Made by a program: the position numbers and the translations under genes | Assembly (NCBI GenBank): GCA_934662925.1 | Contig: CAKUKL010000010.1 | Coordinates: 1 to 16,100, forward strand | DNA length: 16,100 nucleotides | Direction of reading: 5' to 3' | DNA from: an uncultured Oscillospiraceae bacterium | Lineage (GTDB): Bacteria; Bacillota; Clostridia; Oscillospirales; Oscillospiraceae | Shown: positions 1-7,927 of the stretch, piece after piece | Position numbering within the stretch: position 1 is the stretch's first letter | Layout of the letters: every line of letters starts with the position of its first letter | Notes under the pieces: generated by a model | What the model was told of the DNA's origin: nothing | What the model saw: the letters and a program-made list of their open reading frames with translations, nothing else | Database searches by the model: none

Positions 1-1
1 C

Positions 2-1111
2 TCGGGCACGCTGGCCCTTTATCTGGGCACCGGGAAGATCATCGACGCCCGCTACCCCGCGGACTTTGAGATCGAGGTCCGGTATGAGGACGGCGGGGAG
101 GATCCCTTTGACGGCGCGGCCCTCATGGCGGGGACAAGGGACTTCCTGACGGAGCAGGGAGCCGGGGTGACGGCGGAGCGGACTGTTACCTACCTGAACT
201 TCAGCATCACGTGGGACGAGATCTCCGGCGGCTGGATGGTGCAGGAGGAGACCAGCCGCACCGCAAGCCGCACCGCCTATTTCATCACCGCCGCGGGCTA
301 TGCCGCCTTCACCGGCAGGGAGGCCCCCGTCCTTGCCGACGGACAGGCGGCGGTGTGCGGAGAGGGCATGTCCGCCGGGCTGCTGACCCTCCGGACGCCG
401 GAGGGGGAACAGCTATCCTTCGACGTGACTGAGACCCTCCCCGAGGTGGAGTATTTCGTCAGCACCTTCGACAATTTCTCTACGGTGTGCTTCGTCCTGC
501 CCGACGACGCGGCGCTGGCGCGGGTGTACGACTTCCAGTTTCCCGTCATGGCGCGGGACTACCGCTTCGTGGCCCTGCTGGATCTGGACTGCCCGAAGGA
601 GCAGGCGCTGGGGCTGGTGGACGGCTGGTACGACGCTCTCCTGCGGGAAGGCTCCGCCGGCTTCGGCAGCTGGGACTCCGCGTCCGCCAGCGCCCGGGCG
701 GAGATGGAGGTGGAGGGCTACGCCATGGCCGGGGGCTTCCTGTTCCTGGGCATTCTGCTGGGGAGCATCTTCCTGCTGGCCACGGCCCTTATCCTTTATT
801 ATAAGCAGGTGTCCGAGGGCTACGAGGACCGGGGCCGGTTCGAGATCATGCGCAAGGTGGGCCTGAGCCAGCGGGAGGTCCGCGCCTCCATCCGCAGTCA
901 GGTGCTGCTGGTGTTTTTCCTGCCCATCGCGGCGGCCGCCGTCCACATCCTCTTTGACTTCAACATGGTGGTGAAGCTCCTGTCCCTGCTGTCGGTGCGC
1001 AGCGTGGGCCTCATCGCCGCCTGCACCGGCGGCACGCTGCTGGTCTTTCTGGCGGTGTACGCCCTGATGTACCTGCTCACCGCCCGGACGTATTACAAGA
1101 TCGTCCGCTGA
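2..1111 (+). CDS. ABC transporter permease, BceB/FtsX type, C-terminal part (5' end outside window)
   Basis: The frame is open from the first bases of the window, so this is the 3' part of a longer gene; 369 codons are visible. The first ~235 visible residues are hydrophilic and would form an extracytoplasmic domain. Three hydrophobic segments follow: GGFLFLGILLGSIFLLATAL (encoded near 730-795), VLLVFFLPIAAAAVHILF (near 900-955) and a last one near 1005-1070. Between the first two lies EGYEDRGRFEIMRKVGLSQ, the cytoplasmic loop typical of FtsX-domain permeases of the BceB/VraG/YxdM group. Known for the family: such permeases pair with a MacB-like ATPase and often with a two-component system for cationic peptide sensing or detoxification. 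The partner genes would lie upstream and are not visible, so substrate and role are unknown. The gene ends in TGA and is followed at once by a terminator. Confidence 0.85.
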   Translation, partial: SGTLALYLGTGKIIDARYPADFEIEVRYEDGGEDPFDGAALMAGTRDFLTEQGAGVTAERTVTYLNFSITWDEISGGWMVQEETSRTASRTAYFITAAGYAAFTGREAPVLADGQAAVCGEGMSAGLLTLRTPEGEQLSFDVTETLPEVEYFVSTFDNFSTVCFVLPDDAALARVYDFQFPVMARDYRFVALLDLDCPKEQALGLVDGWYDALLREGSAGFGSWDSASASARAEMEVEGYAMAGGFLFLGILLGSIFLLATALILYYKQVSEGYEDRGRFEIMRKVGLSQREVRASIRSQVLLVFFLPIAAAAVHILFDFNMVVKLLSLLSVRSVGLIAACTGGTLLVFLAVYALMYLLTARTYYKIVR

Positions 1112-1136
1112 CGCAATTTCATAGGAAATGCCAAAG

Positions 1137-1164
1137 GCCCGGGGGAAAGCTCCTCCGGGCTTTT
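1137..1164 (+). terminator. Intrinsic terminator after the FtsX-type permease
   Basis: GCCCGGGGG (1137-1145) pairs with CCTCCGGGC (1152-1160), giving nine pairs with one G-U and a six-base loop, followed by TTTT (1161-1164). It lies 25 bases after the stop codon. Confidence 0.85.
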
Positions 1165-1195
1165 GACACTTTGTGAATAACTTTCGGATTTCCGC

Positions 1196-1224
1196 TTGAC
1201 AGAAAAGATTCAGACCTTTACAAT
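1196..1224 (+). promoter_or_regulatory. Sigma-A promoter for the rny transcript
   Basis: TTGACA (1196-1201), 17 bases, TACAAT (1219-1224). This is a near-consensus housekeeping promoter, the strongest in the window. A start near 1231 would give a 5' leader of about 230 nt before RNase Y. Confidence 0.85.
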
Positions 1225-1230
1225 AGAAGC

Positions 1231-1460
1231 GGATAATTTTGAGGGACCGGGTGGATTTTCGCCTGTTTGAGCGATCTAAGCGCCGTTTGACGCGTTTTCA
1301 TATATTTTTTATCACGCAATATATGACAATATGACACTCAGATACCGCGCCCATGTGGCGGGGCGGTTTTTCAGTTATCGCGGTGTGCCGTTTTGGCGCA
1401 TCGCGTCTTATTTTTGAGTTTGAGAGAGAAAAACCACAAACAGGAGGTGTGGAAACCAAC
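1231..1460 (+). promoter_or_regulatory. Structured 5' leader of rny with two terminator-like hairpins
   Basis: No known gene fills this gap. Three inverted repeats are visible. TCATATATT (1298-1306) pairs perfectly with AATATATGA (1318-1326) around an 11-base loop. ACCGC (1344-1348) pairs with GCGGT (1363-1367), with GCC/GGC inside and a three-base bulge, and runs into TTTTT (1367-1371). CGCGGTGTGCC (1379-1389) pairs with GGCGCATCGCG (1395-1405), eleven pairs with two G-U, followed by the T-rich stretch 1406-1415. The last two resemble intrinsic terminators lying between the promoter and the gene. The leader matches no riboswitch class I recognise. That it attenuates transcription is inference. 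Confidence 0.5.
1251..1334 (+). CDS. Possible 27-residue leader peptide upstream of rny
   Basis: A GTG codon at 1251 opens a frame of 27 codons ending in TGA at 1332-1334. It is preceded by GAGGG (1241-1245) at five bases, a usable ribosome binding site about ten bases from the predicted transcript start. The peptide begins MDFRLFERSKRRLTRF and is strongly basic, with an aromatic/hydrophobic second half. Its stop lies ten bases before the first terminator-like hairpin (1344-1371), which is the geometry of translation-coupled attenuation. I know of no homologue. A frame this short with a purine-rich stretch in front can arise by chance, so this is a candidate only. Confidence 0.25.
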   Translation: MDFRLFERSKRRLTRFHIFFITQYMTI

Positions 1461-3017
1461 ATGATGTCAATTGTCTTAGCTGTGATCCTGATCGTTGTCG
1501 CGCTGGCTCTGGGCCTTGTCTTCGGCGCGCTCTTCGGCTGGCAGCGCCGCAAGGCGACAGCTGAGCGGGAGATCGGCTCCGCCGAGGAGGAGGGCCGCCG
1601 CATCCTGAACGAGGCCATCAAAAACGCCGAGAACAAGAAGCGCGAGGCCACCGTAGAGGCCAAGGAGATCATCCTCAAGGAGCGCACGGAGTTCGAGAAG
1701 GAGGTCAAGGACCGCCGCAGCGAGCTGTCCCGTCAGGAGAACCGCCTGAACCAGAAGGAAGAAAATCTGGACCGCAAGACGGAAAATCTGGAGAAGAAGG
1801 AAGATCAGGTTTCCGCCCGGCTCGCCGAGCTGGACGCGGAGAAGGAGGAGCTGGACGAGGTCAAGCGCAGCCAGCTCGAGGTGCTGGAGCGCATTTCCGG
1901 CCTGACCACCGAGGAAGCCAAGCGCTACCTCATCGACCAGCTGGCCGACGAGGTCACTCACGAGGAGGCCGTGAAGCTCAAGGAGATCCAGGCCCGCTTC
2001 AAGGAGGAGGCCGACACCTACGCCCGGGAGCAGATCGCGCTGGCTATCCAGCGCTGCGCCGCCGACCACGTGGCCGAGGCCACCGTGTCCGTGGTGCCCC
2101 TGCCCAACGACGAGATGAAGGGCCGCATCATCGGCCGCGAGGGCCGCAACATCCGCACGCTGGAGACCATGACCGGCGTGGACCTCATCATCGACGATAC
2201 CCCCGAGGCCATCACCGTGTCCTGCTTCGACCCCGTCCGCCGGGAGATCGCCCGGCTGGCGCTGGAGAAGCTCATCCTCGACGGCCGCATCCATCCCACC
2301 CGCATCGAGGAGATGGTGGAGAAGGCCAAGCGCGAGGTGGACGCCACCATCAAGGCCGAGGGCGAACGCGCCGTGTTCGAGACCAACGTCCACGGCCTGA
2401 ACCCCGAGCTGGTCAAGCTGCTGGGCCGCCAGCACTACCGCACCAGCTACGGCCAGAACGTGCTGAACCACTCCATCGAGGTGTCCCATCTGGCGGGCCT
2501 GCTGGCCGCCGAGATCGGCGCCGACGTGACGCTGGCCAAGCGGGCCGGCCTGCTCCACGATCTGGGCAAGTCCATCGACCACGAGGTGGAGGGCTCCCAC
2601 GTGCAGATCGGCGTGGAGCTGGCCCGGAAGTACAAGGAGAGCGAGGAAGTCGTCCACGCCATCGAGGCCCACCACGGCGACGTGGAGGCGAAGACCATCG
2701 TGGCCTGCCTCGTTCAGGCGGCGGACGCCATTTCCGCCGCCCGCCCCGGCGCCCGGAAGGAAAACGTGGAGTATTATATCAAGCGTCTGGAGAAGCTGGA
2801 GGAGCTCACCTCTTCCTTCCCCGGCGTGGACAAGGCCTACGCCATTCAGGCCGGCCGCGAGGTGCGCATCATGGTCAAGCCCGAGGAGGTCTCCGAGGAC
2901 CGCATGGTGCTCCTTGCCCGGGAGATCGCCAAGAAGATCGAGGACGAGCTGGAGTACCCCGGCCAGATCAAGGTCAACCTCGTCCGGGAGACCAAGGCCA
3001 TCGAGTACGCGAAGTAA
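1461..3017 (+). CDS. rny: Ribonuclease Y
   Basis: Membrane-anchored endoribonuclease that starts mRNA decay in Firmicutes; 518 residues, the usual family length. Domains in order: an N-terminal membrane anchor (~5-27, [17 protein letters not shown]); a long charged coiled coil rich in E, K and R (~30-200); a KH RNA-binding domain with [15 protein letters not shown] from ~221; and an HD phosphohydrolase domain with the metal-binding HD pair in LLHDLGK at residues 366-367 and a later HHGD. The start at 1461 is chosen because AGGAGGT (1442-1448) lies 12 bases upstream and the membrane anchor begins directly. The frame is open back to 1353, but that would add 36 residues encoded within the leader hairpins. 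An ATG at 1464 is a near-equal alternative. The gene has its own promoter and terminator and is monocistronic. Confidence 0.97.
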   Translation: MMSIVLAVILIVVALALGLVFGALFGWQRRKATAEREIGSAEEEGRRILNEAIKNAENKKREATVEAKEIILKERTEFEKEVKDRRSELSRQENRLNQKEENLDRKTENLEKKEDQVSARLAELDAEKEELDEVKRSQLEVLERISGLTTEEAKRYLIDQLADEVTHEEAVKLKEIQARFKEEADTYAREQIALAIQRCAADHVAEATVSVVPLPNDEMKGRIIGREGRNIRTLETMTGVDLIIDDTPEAITVSCFDPVRREIARLALEKLILDGRIHPTRIEEMVEKAKREVDATIKAEGERAVFETNVHGLNPELVKLLGRQHYRTSYGQNVLNHSIEVSHLAGLLAAEIGADVTLAKRAGLLHDLGKSIDHEVEGSHVQIGVELARKYKESEEVVHAIEAHHGDVEAKTIVACLVQAADAISAARPGARKENVEYYIKRLEKLEELTSSFPGVDKAYAIQAGREVRIMVKPEEVSEDRMVLLAREIAKKIEDELEYPGQIKVNLVRETKAIEYAK

Positions 3018-3020
3018 AAA

Positions 3021-3071
3021 CCGCCGGAGGGCGGATGAAGAGCGGCATAACGTCGGTTGTGCCGCTCTTTT
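3021..3071 (+). terminator. Intrinsic terminator after rny
   Basis: The main hairpin is AAGAGCGGCA (3038-3047) pairing with TGCCGCTCTT (3060-3069), ten perfect pairs around a 12-base loop, with T's to 3071. A small hairpin CCGCC/GGCGG (3021-3034) precedes it, just after the stop codon. Confidence 0.85.
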
Positions 3072-3139
3072 ATGTCCGAAAGCGATCACAGACCGGCAAG
3101 ATTTTGGCAGAAAACGCATAAGCTGAGCCGTTTCGGCGA

Positions 3140-3173
3140 TTGCCATTCCCCTATAAATGTGCTATGATATAAT
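3140..3173 (+). promoter_or_regulatory. Sigma-A promoter for the DUF2156 gene
   Basis: TTGCCA (3140-3145), 17 bases, TATGAT (3163-3168). A second overlapping -10, TATAAT at 3168-3173, has an extended TG at 3165-3166. The start would fall near 3175-3180, giving a leader of about 45 nt. Confidence 0.8.
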
Positions 3174-3221
3174 GCGCCGTGCGAAAGCGGCAAAGAATCA
3201 TCATCAGAAGAGGAAGTTTTT

Positions 3222-4127
3222 ATGGATACCTTCAAACGCCCGGAGCTGAGCGACCGCCAGTGGGTGGTCGACCTGCTTGCCAAAGAGGGCAGCCGGGCCT
3301 GTGAACACAATTTCGCGAGCATTTACCTCTGGGCCACCGCCTATCCCCAGAAGATCGCCCGGGTGGGCGACCGCCTGCTGGTGGAGATGATGGGCGGCCC
3401 CGGCCTGAGCCACCTGTTTCCCATGGGTGCCGGCCCCCTCGCCCCGGCGCTGGATGTGGCCAAGGCGGACGCCGAGGCCCACGGTACGCCCTTCACCCTC
3501 ATCTGCCTGACGGCGGAGCAGAAGGCCCAGCTGGAGGCGGAGTTCCCCGGCCGGTTCGTCTTTCAGGAGGACAGGGACGGCTTTGACTACATCTATACCA
3601 TCGACAAGCTGGCCGACCTGTCCGGCAAAAAGCTCCACGCAAAGCGCAACCATATCAGCCGCTTCTGCGACCAGTTCCCCGACTGGATGTTCGAACCCAT
3701 TGGCCCGGACAACATCGCCGACTGTCTCGACATGGAAGAGAAGTGGTATGCCGAGCAGGTGGCCGACGACCGGGCGGATGCCAATCTGGGCCACGAGAAG
3801 GACGCGGTGGAGACCGCCCTGCGCCATATGGACGAGCTGGGCGTGACCGGCGGCCTGATCCGGGCGGAGGGCCGGGTGCTGGCTTTCTCCATGGGCAGCA
3901 TGACCACTACGGACTGCTACAATGTGCACTTTGAGAAAGCCTACGGCGAAATTCAGGGCGCCTACGCCGTCATCAACCGGGAGATGGCCCGGTGGGTGCG
4001 CTCCACCCACCCGGAGGTGACCTATTTCAACCGGGAGGACGACATGGGCCTTGAGGGCCTGCGGAAGGCGAAGCTGTCCTACTATCCGGATATCCTGCTG
4101 GAGAAGTTCAGCGCCAGAGAAGCATAA
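3222..4127 (+). CDS. DUF2156 protein (phosphatidylglycerol lysyltransferase C-terminal-like, GNAT fold)
   Basis: A 301-residue soluble protein with no signal peptide or membrane segment. It shows the blocks I associate with DUF2156 / LPG-synthase C-terminal proteins: LHAKRNHISRF (138-148), YNVHFEKAYGEIQGAY (233-248) and NREDDMGLEGLRKAKLSYYP (270-289). In the family this fold, two fused GNAT-like domains, moves an aminoacyl group from tRNA to a lipid or peptide acceptor. This protein lacks the membrane flippase half of MprF, so the acceptor need not be a lipid and its activity is unknown. The start at 3222 follows AGGAAG (3211-3216). It has its own promoter and a strong terminator. The next gene is a second GNAT-fold protein, suggesting a functional pair. 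Family call is confident; function is open. Confidence 0.85.
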   Translation: MDTFKRPELSDRQWVVDLLAKEGSRACEHNFASIYLWATAYPQKIARVGDRLLVEMMGGPGLSHLFPMGAGPLAPALDVAKADAEAHGTPFTLICLTAEQKAQLEAEFPGRFVFQEDRDGFDYIYTIDKLADLSGKKLHAKRNHISRFCDQFPDWMFEPIGPDNIADCLDMEEKWYAEQVADDRADANLGHEKDAVETALRHMDELGVTGGLIRAEGRVLAFSMGSMTTTDCYNVHFEKAYGEIQGAYAVINREMARWVRSTHPEVTYFNREDDMGLEGLRKAKLSYYPDILLEKFSAREA

Positions 4128-4128
4128 G

Positions 4129-4156
4129 AAAAAGGGCGGCATAGCCGCCTTTTTTT
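4129..4156 (+). terminator. Intrinsic terminator after the DUF2156 gene
   Basis: AAAGGGCGGC (4131-4140) pairs with GCCGCCTTTT (4144-4153) around a three-base ATA loop; one pair is G-U. T's run on to 4156. The A-rich 5' side could also make it act in the reverse direction. Confidence 0.85.
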
Positions 4157-4245
4157 CTGCCCGGACTGCCACGGATCCGCCGGGGGCATGGACCTTACAG
4201 CATTGCGGTCACCATAATTCGAACAATTCATATAAGAATAACGTA

Positions 4246-4274
4246 TTTACTTTAAGAAAACTGTACGATATAAT
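4246..4274 (+). promoter_or_regulatory. Sigma-A promoter for the GNAT gene
   Basis: TTTACT (4246-4251), 17 bases, TATAAT (4269-4274), in an AT-rich gap after the terminator. The transcript start would lie near 4281, practically at the ribosome binding site GGAGGAAA (4283-4290), so the leader is very short. Confidence 0.8.
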
Positions 4275-4295
4275 GAAGAGCCGGAGGAAATCCTT

Positions 4296-5159
4296 ATGAT
4301 CGAATTACGCAGAGCCAGATCCGGAGAGGAAGCGGCGGTGGCCGCCCTCTGGAATCAGGTGTTCGGAGACGACGAGTCTTTTCTGGCGGACTTTTACCGC
4401 CTGTGCGTGCCCTATGACCGCATTCTGGTGCTGGTGGAGGACGGCGTGCTGCGCACCATTCTGTGTGCGCCGCTGATGACCTTCCGCTTTCCCAACGGGA
4501 AGAGCCTGAAGAGCGGCTACATGTACGCCCTCGCCAGCGACCCGGCCATCCGGGAGCGGGGCTTCGGGCGGCAGATGATGCGCTACGGCGAAACTTATTT
4601 AAAAGGAGAGGGCGCGGACTGCGCCATTCTTGTTCCGGCGGAGCCGTCGCTGTTCCGCTTTTTCGACAGCCTTGACTATGTCCCGGCTTTTGCCCACATC
4701 CGGCGGGAATTTTCCCGGGATGAGGTGACGGCGATCGCTGAAGGAGCCGTCCCCGCTGCCCCGGCGGAGTACAATGCCATCCGCCGCCGCTGGCTGGAGG
4801 GTAGGTGCTATGCCGACTGCGGCGATGAGCTGGTGGAATTCCAGCAGTTTCTGTCCCGCGCCGCCGGCGGCGATATCTACTCACTGGCCCTGTCCGGCGG
4901 AGCGGGCTGCGCCGCGGTGGAGATGGACGGGGACACTGCCATGGTCAAGGAACTTCTGTGCGAGAGCGCCGACGTGGCCGCCGCCCTCGGGATGCTGGCC
5001 GCCCGGCACCCGGCGGAGCGTTACGTGGTCCGCCGCCCCGTCTGGTACGGCGAGTCCGGCGAGCGGGTGCTGTGGAGCGCGGTGCGCTGGCTGTACGACC
5101 GTCCGTCGCCATGGTGCCCGGAGGGCACCGACGGCTATCTGGGGCTGGCTTTTGACTGA
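4296..5159 (+). CDS. GNAT-family N-acetyltransferase, two-domain
   Basis: A 287-residue protein. The N-terminal ~140 residues form a GNAT domain: the acetyl-CoA pyrophosphate-binding motif A is in YALASDPAIRERGFGRQMM (77-95), with the R-x-x-G-x-G/A core as RERGFG (86-91), and motif B-like FRFFDSLDYVP follows (120-130). The C-terminal half (~150-287) has no motif I can name; its length and layout resemble Eis-like GNATs, which carry a second GNAT-like or sterol-carrier-like domain. The acceptor substrate cannot be read from sequence. The start at 4296 follows GGAGGAAA at five bases. The gene lies 168 bases after the DUF2156 gene but has its own promoter. No clear terminator follows before the next promoter. 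Confidence 0.85.
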   Translation: MIELRRARSGEEAAVAALWNQVFGDDESFLADFYRLCVPYDRILVLVEDGVLRTILCAPLMTFRFPNGKSLKSGYMYALASDPAIRERGFGRQMMRYGETYLKGEGADCAILVPAEPSLFRFFDSLDYVPAFAHIRREFSRDEVTAIAEGAVPAAPAEYNAIRRRWLEGRCYADCGDELVEFQQFLSRAAGGDIYSLALSGGAGCAAVEMDGDTAMVKELLCESADVAAALGMLAARHPAERYVVRRPVWYGESGERVLWSAVRWLYDRPSPWCPEGTDGYLGLAFD

Positions 5160-5230
5160 CAGATGCGTCAGGGAACTGGGAAAATACAGAAGCATCGACA
5201 AAATATTCACGATCGTATCGCGGGTTTTTG

Positions 5231-5259
5231 TTGCTTTTTTAACAAGCCTGCGTTATAAT
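5231..5259 (+). promoter_or_regulatory. Sigma-A promoter for the sugar ABC operon
   Basis: TTGCTT (5231-5236), 17 bases, TATAAT (5254-5259). The start would be near 5266, giving a leader of about 75 nt. This shows that the ATG at 5265, the first in the frame, cannot be the translation start. No operator is recognisable around it. Confidence 0.8.
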
Positions 5260-5339
5260 ACGATATGATTTCCGGGGGGACGCGGCGGATTGCAGACCGG
5301 CGCGGCTCAAGGGAAAACAAGCAAAAAGGGGGAATAGCT

Positions 5340-6878
5340 TTGAGCGGAGGCAAAGTATTCATCGAGCTCAAAGACATCGTGAAGATCTTCCCCGGCGTCC
5401 GGGCGCTGGATGGCGTCTCATTCGATATCCGCGAGGGCGAGGTACACTCGCTGTGCGGTGAGAACGGCGCGGGAAAATCGACACTGATCAAGGTCATGAC
5501 CGGCGCCCACGAGCGGGACGGCGGCGATTACCTGATCGACGGACAGTCTGTGAGCTTCAAGTCCACCACCGAAGGCATTGCCAAGGGTGTTTCCTGTGTG
5601 TATCAGGAACTGTCCATCGCGCCCCAGCTGGACGTGGCAAAGAACCTGTTCATCGGCAACCTGCCCATGAAGGGCGGTCTGGTGGACCACAAGACGCTGT
5701 ATAAGCGGGCCGCCGAGATCCTCGCCGAGCTGGATATGCACATCTCGCCCAAGACCATCGCGGGCGACCTGTCCGTGGGCCAGCAGCAGATGATCGAGAT
5801 CGGCCGCGCGCTGACCCGCAACGCCCGGCTCATCATCATGGACGAGCCGACCTCCTCTCTGTCCGAGGCGGAGACGGAGACCCTGTTCCAGATCATCCGG
5901 AAGCTGGTGGCGAAGAACATCGCCGTGGTGTACATCAGCCACAAGCTGGACGAGGTCATGGAGCTGTCCGACCGGATCACCGTCATCCGGGACGGCAAGA
6001 ACATCATCAGCAAGGACAAGGACCAGTTCACGCAGGAAGAGCTCATCGCCAACATGATCGGCCGCCCGCTGGAGAACCTGTACCTCAAGGAGCCGGCGGA
6101 GATTACCGACACCATGCTGGAGGTCAAGGGCCTGACCCGCAAGGGCGTGTTCGAGGACATCTCCTTCTCCGTCCGCAAGGGCGAGGTCGTGGGCTTCTTC
6201 GGTCTGGTGGGCGCCGGCCGCTCCGAGATCATGCGCGCCATATTCGGCGTGGATAAGTACGACGCCGGCGAGGTGGTGCTGGACGGCAAGAAGCTCCGCG
6301 GGGGCGACCCCGCCGCCGCCATCGACGCGGGCATCGGCTTCTGCACCGAGGACCGGAAGAAGGAAGGTCTGGCACTGCGGCTGTCCATCCTGCTGAACAT
6401 GACGCTGGTACGTCTGCCCTTCCTGTCCAAGGTCGGCGTCATCAACCGGGCCGCGCAGCGCTCCGCCGCCGACGAGTACATGAAGTCCATCTCCATCAAG
6501 GCCCCGTCCGTCACCCAGCTGGTGGGCAACCTGTCCGGCGGCAACCAGCAGAAGGTGGTCGTGGCCAAGTGGCTGATGATGGACCCCAAGGTCCTCATCG
6601 TGGACGAACCCACCCGCGGCATCGACGTGGGCTCCAAGTCCGAGATCTACGGCCTGCTGTCCGACCTTGCCAAGCAGGGCATGGCCATCATCGTCGTCTC
6701 CTCCGAGATCGAGGAGATCATGGGCGTGTGCGACAGCGTCATCACCATTTACGAAGGCAAAAAGACCGCGCAGCTGGACATCAATGACCAGCTGACCCGC
6801 GAGCAGGTGCTCGCCTGTGCTCTGGGCAGCACCATAAACGATTCGGCAGTCGCCGGAAAGGAGGGGGCTGCACAATGA
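5340..6878 (+). CDS. Sugar ABC transporter ATP-binding protein, RbsA/MglA type
   Basis: Double ATPase of a CUT2-family importer, energising uptake from the cytoplasmic face; 512 residues, normal for RbsA/MglA. The first ATPase domain has Walker A GENGAGKS (40-47), signature LSVGQQQ (144-150) and Walker B with DE at 168-169. The second has the degenerate Walker A GLVGAGRSE (288-296), with the lysine replaced as is normal in this family, then LSGGNQQK (398-405) and DEPTRGID from 422. I chose the TTG at 5340: AAGGGGGA (5326-5333) lies about seven bases upstream and FIELKDIVKIFPGV follows as in the family. An ATG start at 5265 would sit on the transcript start and add 25 unrelated residues. It overlaps the next gene by four bases (ATGA). 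The sugar is unknown. Confidence 0.93.
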   Translation: MSGGKVFIELKDIVKIFPGVRALDGVSFDIREGEVHSLCGENGAGKSTLIKVMTGAHERDGGDYLIDGQSVSFKSTTEGIAKGVSCVYQELSIAPQLDVAKNLFIGNLPMKGGLVDHKTLYKRAAEILAELDMHISPKTIAGDLSVGQQQMIEIGRALTRNARLIIMDEPTSSLSEAETETLFQIIRKLVAKNIAVVYISHKLDEVMELSDRITVIRDGKNIISKDKDQFTQEELIANMIGRPLENLYLKEPAEITDTMLEVKGLTRKGVFEDISFSVRKGEVVGFFGLVGAGRSEIMRAIFGVDKYDAGEVVLDGKKLRGGDPAAAIDAGIGFCTEDRKKEGLALRLSILLNMTLVRLPFLSKVGVINRAAQRSAADEYMKSISIKAPSVTQLVGNLSGGNQQKVVVAKWLMMDPKVLIVDEPTRGIDVGSKSEIYGLLSDLAKQGMAIIVVSSEIEEIMGVCDSVITIYEGKKTAQLDINDQLTREQVLACALGSTINDSAVAGKEGAAQ

Positions 6879-7927
6879 GTGAGAAAAAGAACAGCGGACT
6901 GGGCGCTGAAAGCGTCGTGGCGAAGGATCCCCGCTCCGTATGGACCAAATTCATGAGTCTCAACGGAAGCTCCATCCTGCTGGCCACCATTGCGGCGTTC
7001 ATCCTCTTTGAGATCATTCTTCAGGTGAGAAACCCGGGTTCCGGCGGTCTGCTCTTCATGACCCCGTCCAACCTGATGGGCATCGTCCGTCAGCAGGTCT
7101 ACATCGGCGTCATCGCCTTCGGCCTGACGCTGGTCATGCTCACCTGCAACATCGACCTGTCCGTGGGCAACATGCTGACCTTCCTGTGCTGCATCTGCGC
7201 CAAGGTCATGATGGCCACCGACAATCTGGCCCTCACGCTGCTGGCCACGCTGGGTCTCGGCGTCCTGTGCGGCGTCTTCAACGGCGTGCTGGTCAGCTAT
7301 GTGAAGCTCAACAGCTTCATTACGACGCTGGGCTCCAGCTCCATCTTCAGCGCGCTGGCCCTGATGGTGTCCGCGGGCACCATTCTGGTCATCCCCGATA
7401 ACTGCAGCGCCGCCTTCCGGGCGATGGGCAAGTCTTCCATCGGCCCCATCCACATCCTCATCGTGTGGTTCGTGCTGGTGGCCGTCATTCTGGGTCTGCT
7501 CCTGAGCCGCACCGTCTACGGCCAGCAGCTGTACGCCATCGGCGCCAATCCCATCGCCGCCCGCTTTTCCGGCATCCGGTACAAGCGGAATATCACCATC
7601 GCCTACATCATCACCGGCCTGTGCGTGGCGCTGGCCGCGGTGATCATGATGGCTAACTCCCTCAGCTCCAACCCGCAGTCCGGCTCCAGCAAGGAAATGG
7701 AAGTCATCCTCTGTGTCGTGCTGGGCGGCGTGGCCGTCAACGGCGGCAAGGGCTCCGTCTGGGGCACCGTCATCGGCATCCTGTTCTACGGCGTCCTGTC
7801 CGCCGGCTTCACCAGTCTGCGTATGCCCATCCACCTCCAGTGGGCGGTCATGGGCCTGATCATGCTGGTGGCCCTGTCTCTGGATGTCCTGAAAGGAAAG
7901 GGGGTCAAACTGTGGAAGAGAAAGTAA
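6875..7927 (+). CDS. Sugar ABC transporter permease 1, RbsC type
   Basis: Inner-membrane channel subunit of the CUT2 importer; 350 residues, with about eight to ten hydrophobic segments. Family landmarks are CNIDLSVGN (91-99), YAIGANPIAARFSGI (220-234) and LGGVAVNGGKGSVWGTVIG (283-301), the last lying in the cytoplasmic loop that contacts the ATPase. An unusually long hydrophilic N-terminus (~30 residues) precedes the first membrane segment. The start overlaps the ATPase stop as ATGA, with AGGAGGG (6859-6865) ten bases upstream, so translation is probably coupled. It is only distantly similar to the next permease, which suggests the pore is a heterodimer, as in LsrC/LsrD or YtfT/YjfF systems. 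Substrate unknown. Confidence 0.92.
   Translation: MSEKKNSGLGAESVVAKDPRSVWTKFMSLNGSSILLATIAAFILFEIILQVRNPGSGGLLFMTPSNLMGIVRQQVYIGVIAFGLTLVMLTCNIDLSVGNMLTFLCCICAKVMMATDNLALTLLATLGLGVLCGVFNGVLVSYVKLNSFITTLGSSSIFSALALMVSAGTILVIPDNCSAAFRAMGKSSIGPIHILIVWFVLVAVILGLLLSRTVYGQQLYAIGANPIAARFSGIRYKRNITIAYIITGLCVALAAVIMMANSLSSNPQSGSSKEMEVILCVVLGGVAVNGGKGSVWGTVIGILFYGVLSAGFTSLRMPIHLQWAVMGLIMLVALSLDVLKGKGVKLWKRK

Noticed and set aside
1287..1315. Second promoter inside the rny leader (TTGACG at 1287)
   Set aside because: The best -10 at the right distance is TATCAC or worse. The upstream promoter at 1196 is far better and explains transcription.
1476..3146. 556-residue open frame on the - strand opposite RNase Y
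   Set aside because: It mirrors the GC-rich third-position bias of rny. The translation is low-complexity (L, G, D, H, V runs) with no domain, and rny is unmistakable on the other strand.
5209..5216. Palindrome ACGATCGT before the sugar ABC promoter as an operator
   Set aside because: Only eight bases with no extension of symmetry and no second copy; too likely by chance.
5265..5339. N-terminal extension of the sugar ATPase from ATG 5265
   Set aside because: The -10 ends at 5259, so this ATG sits at the transcript start without a ribosome binding site, and the added residues do not resemble the family.
5418..6875. 485-residue open frame on the - strand opposite the sugar ATPase
   Set aside because: Shadow frame of a GC-rich gene: histidine/aspartate/glycine-rich composition, no ribosome binding site and no recognisable motif.
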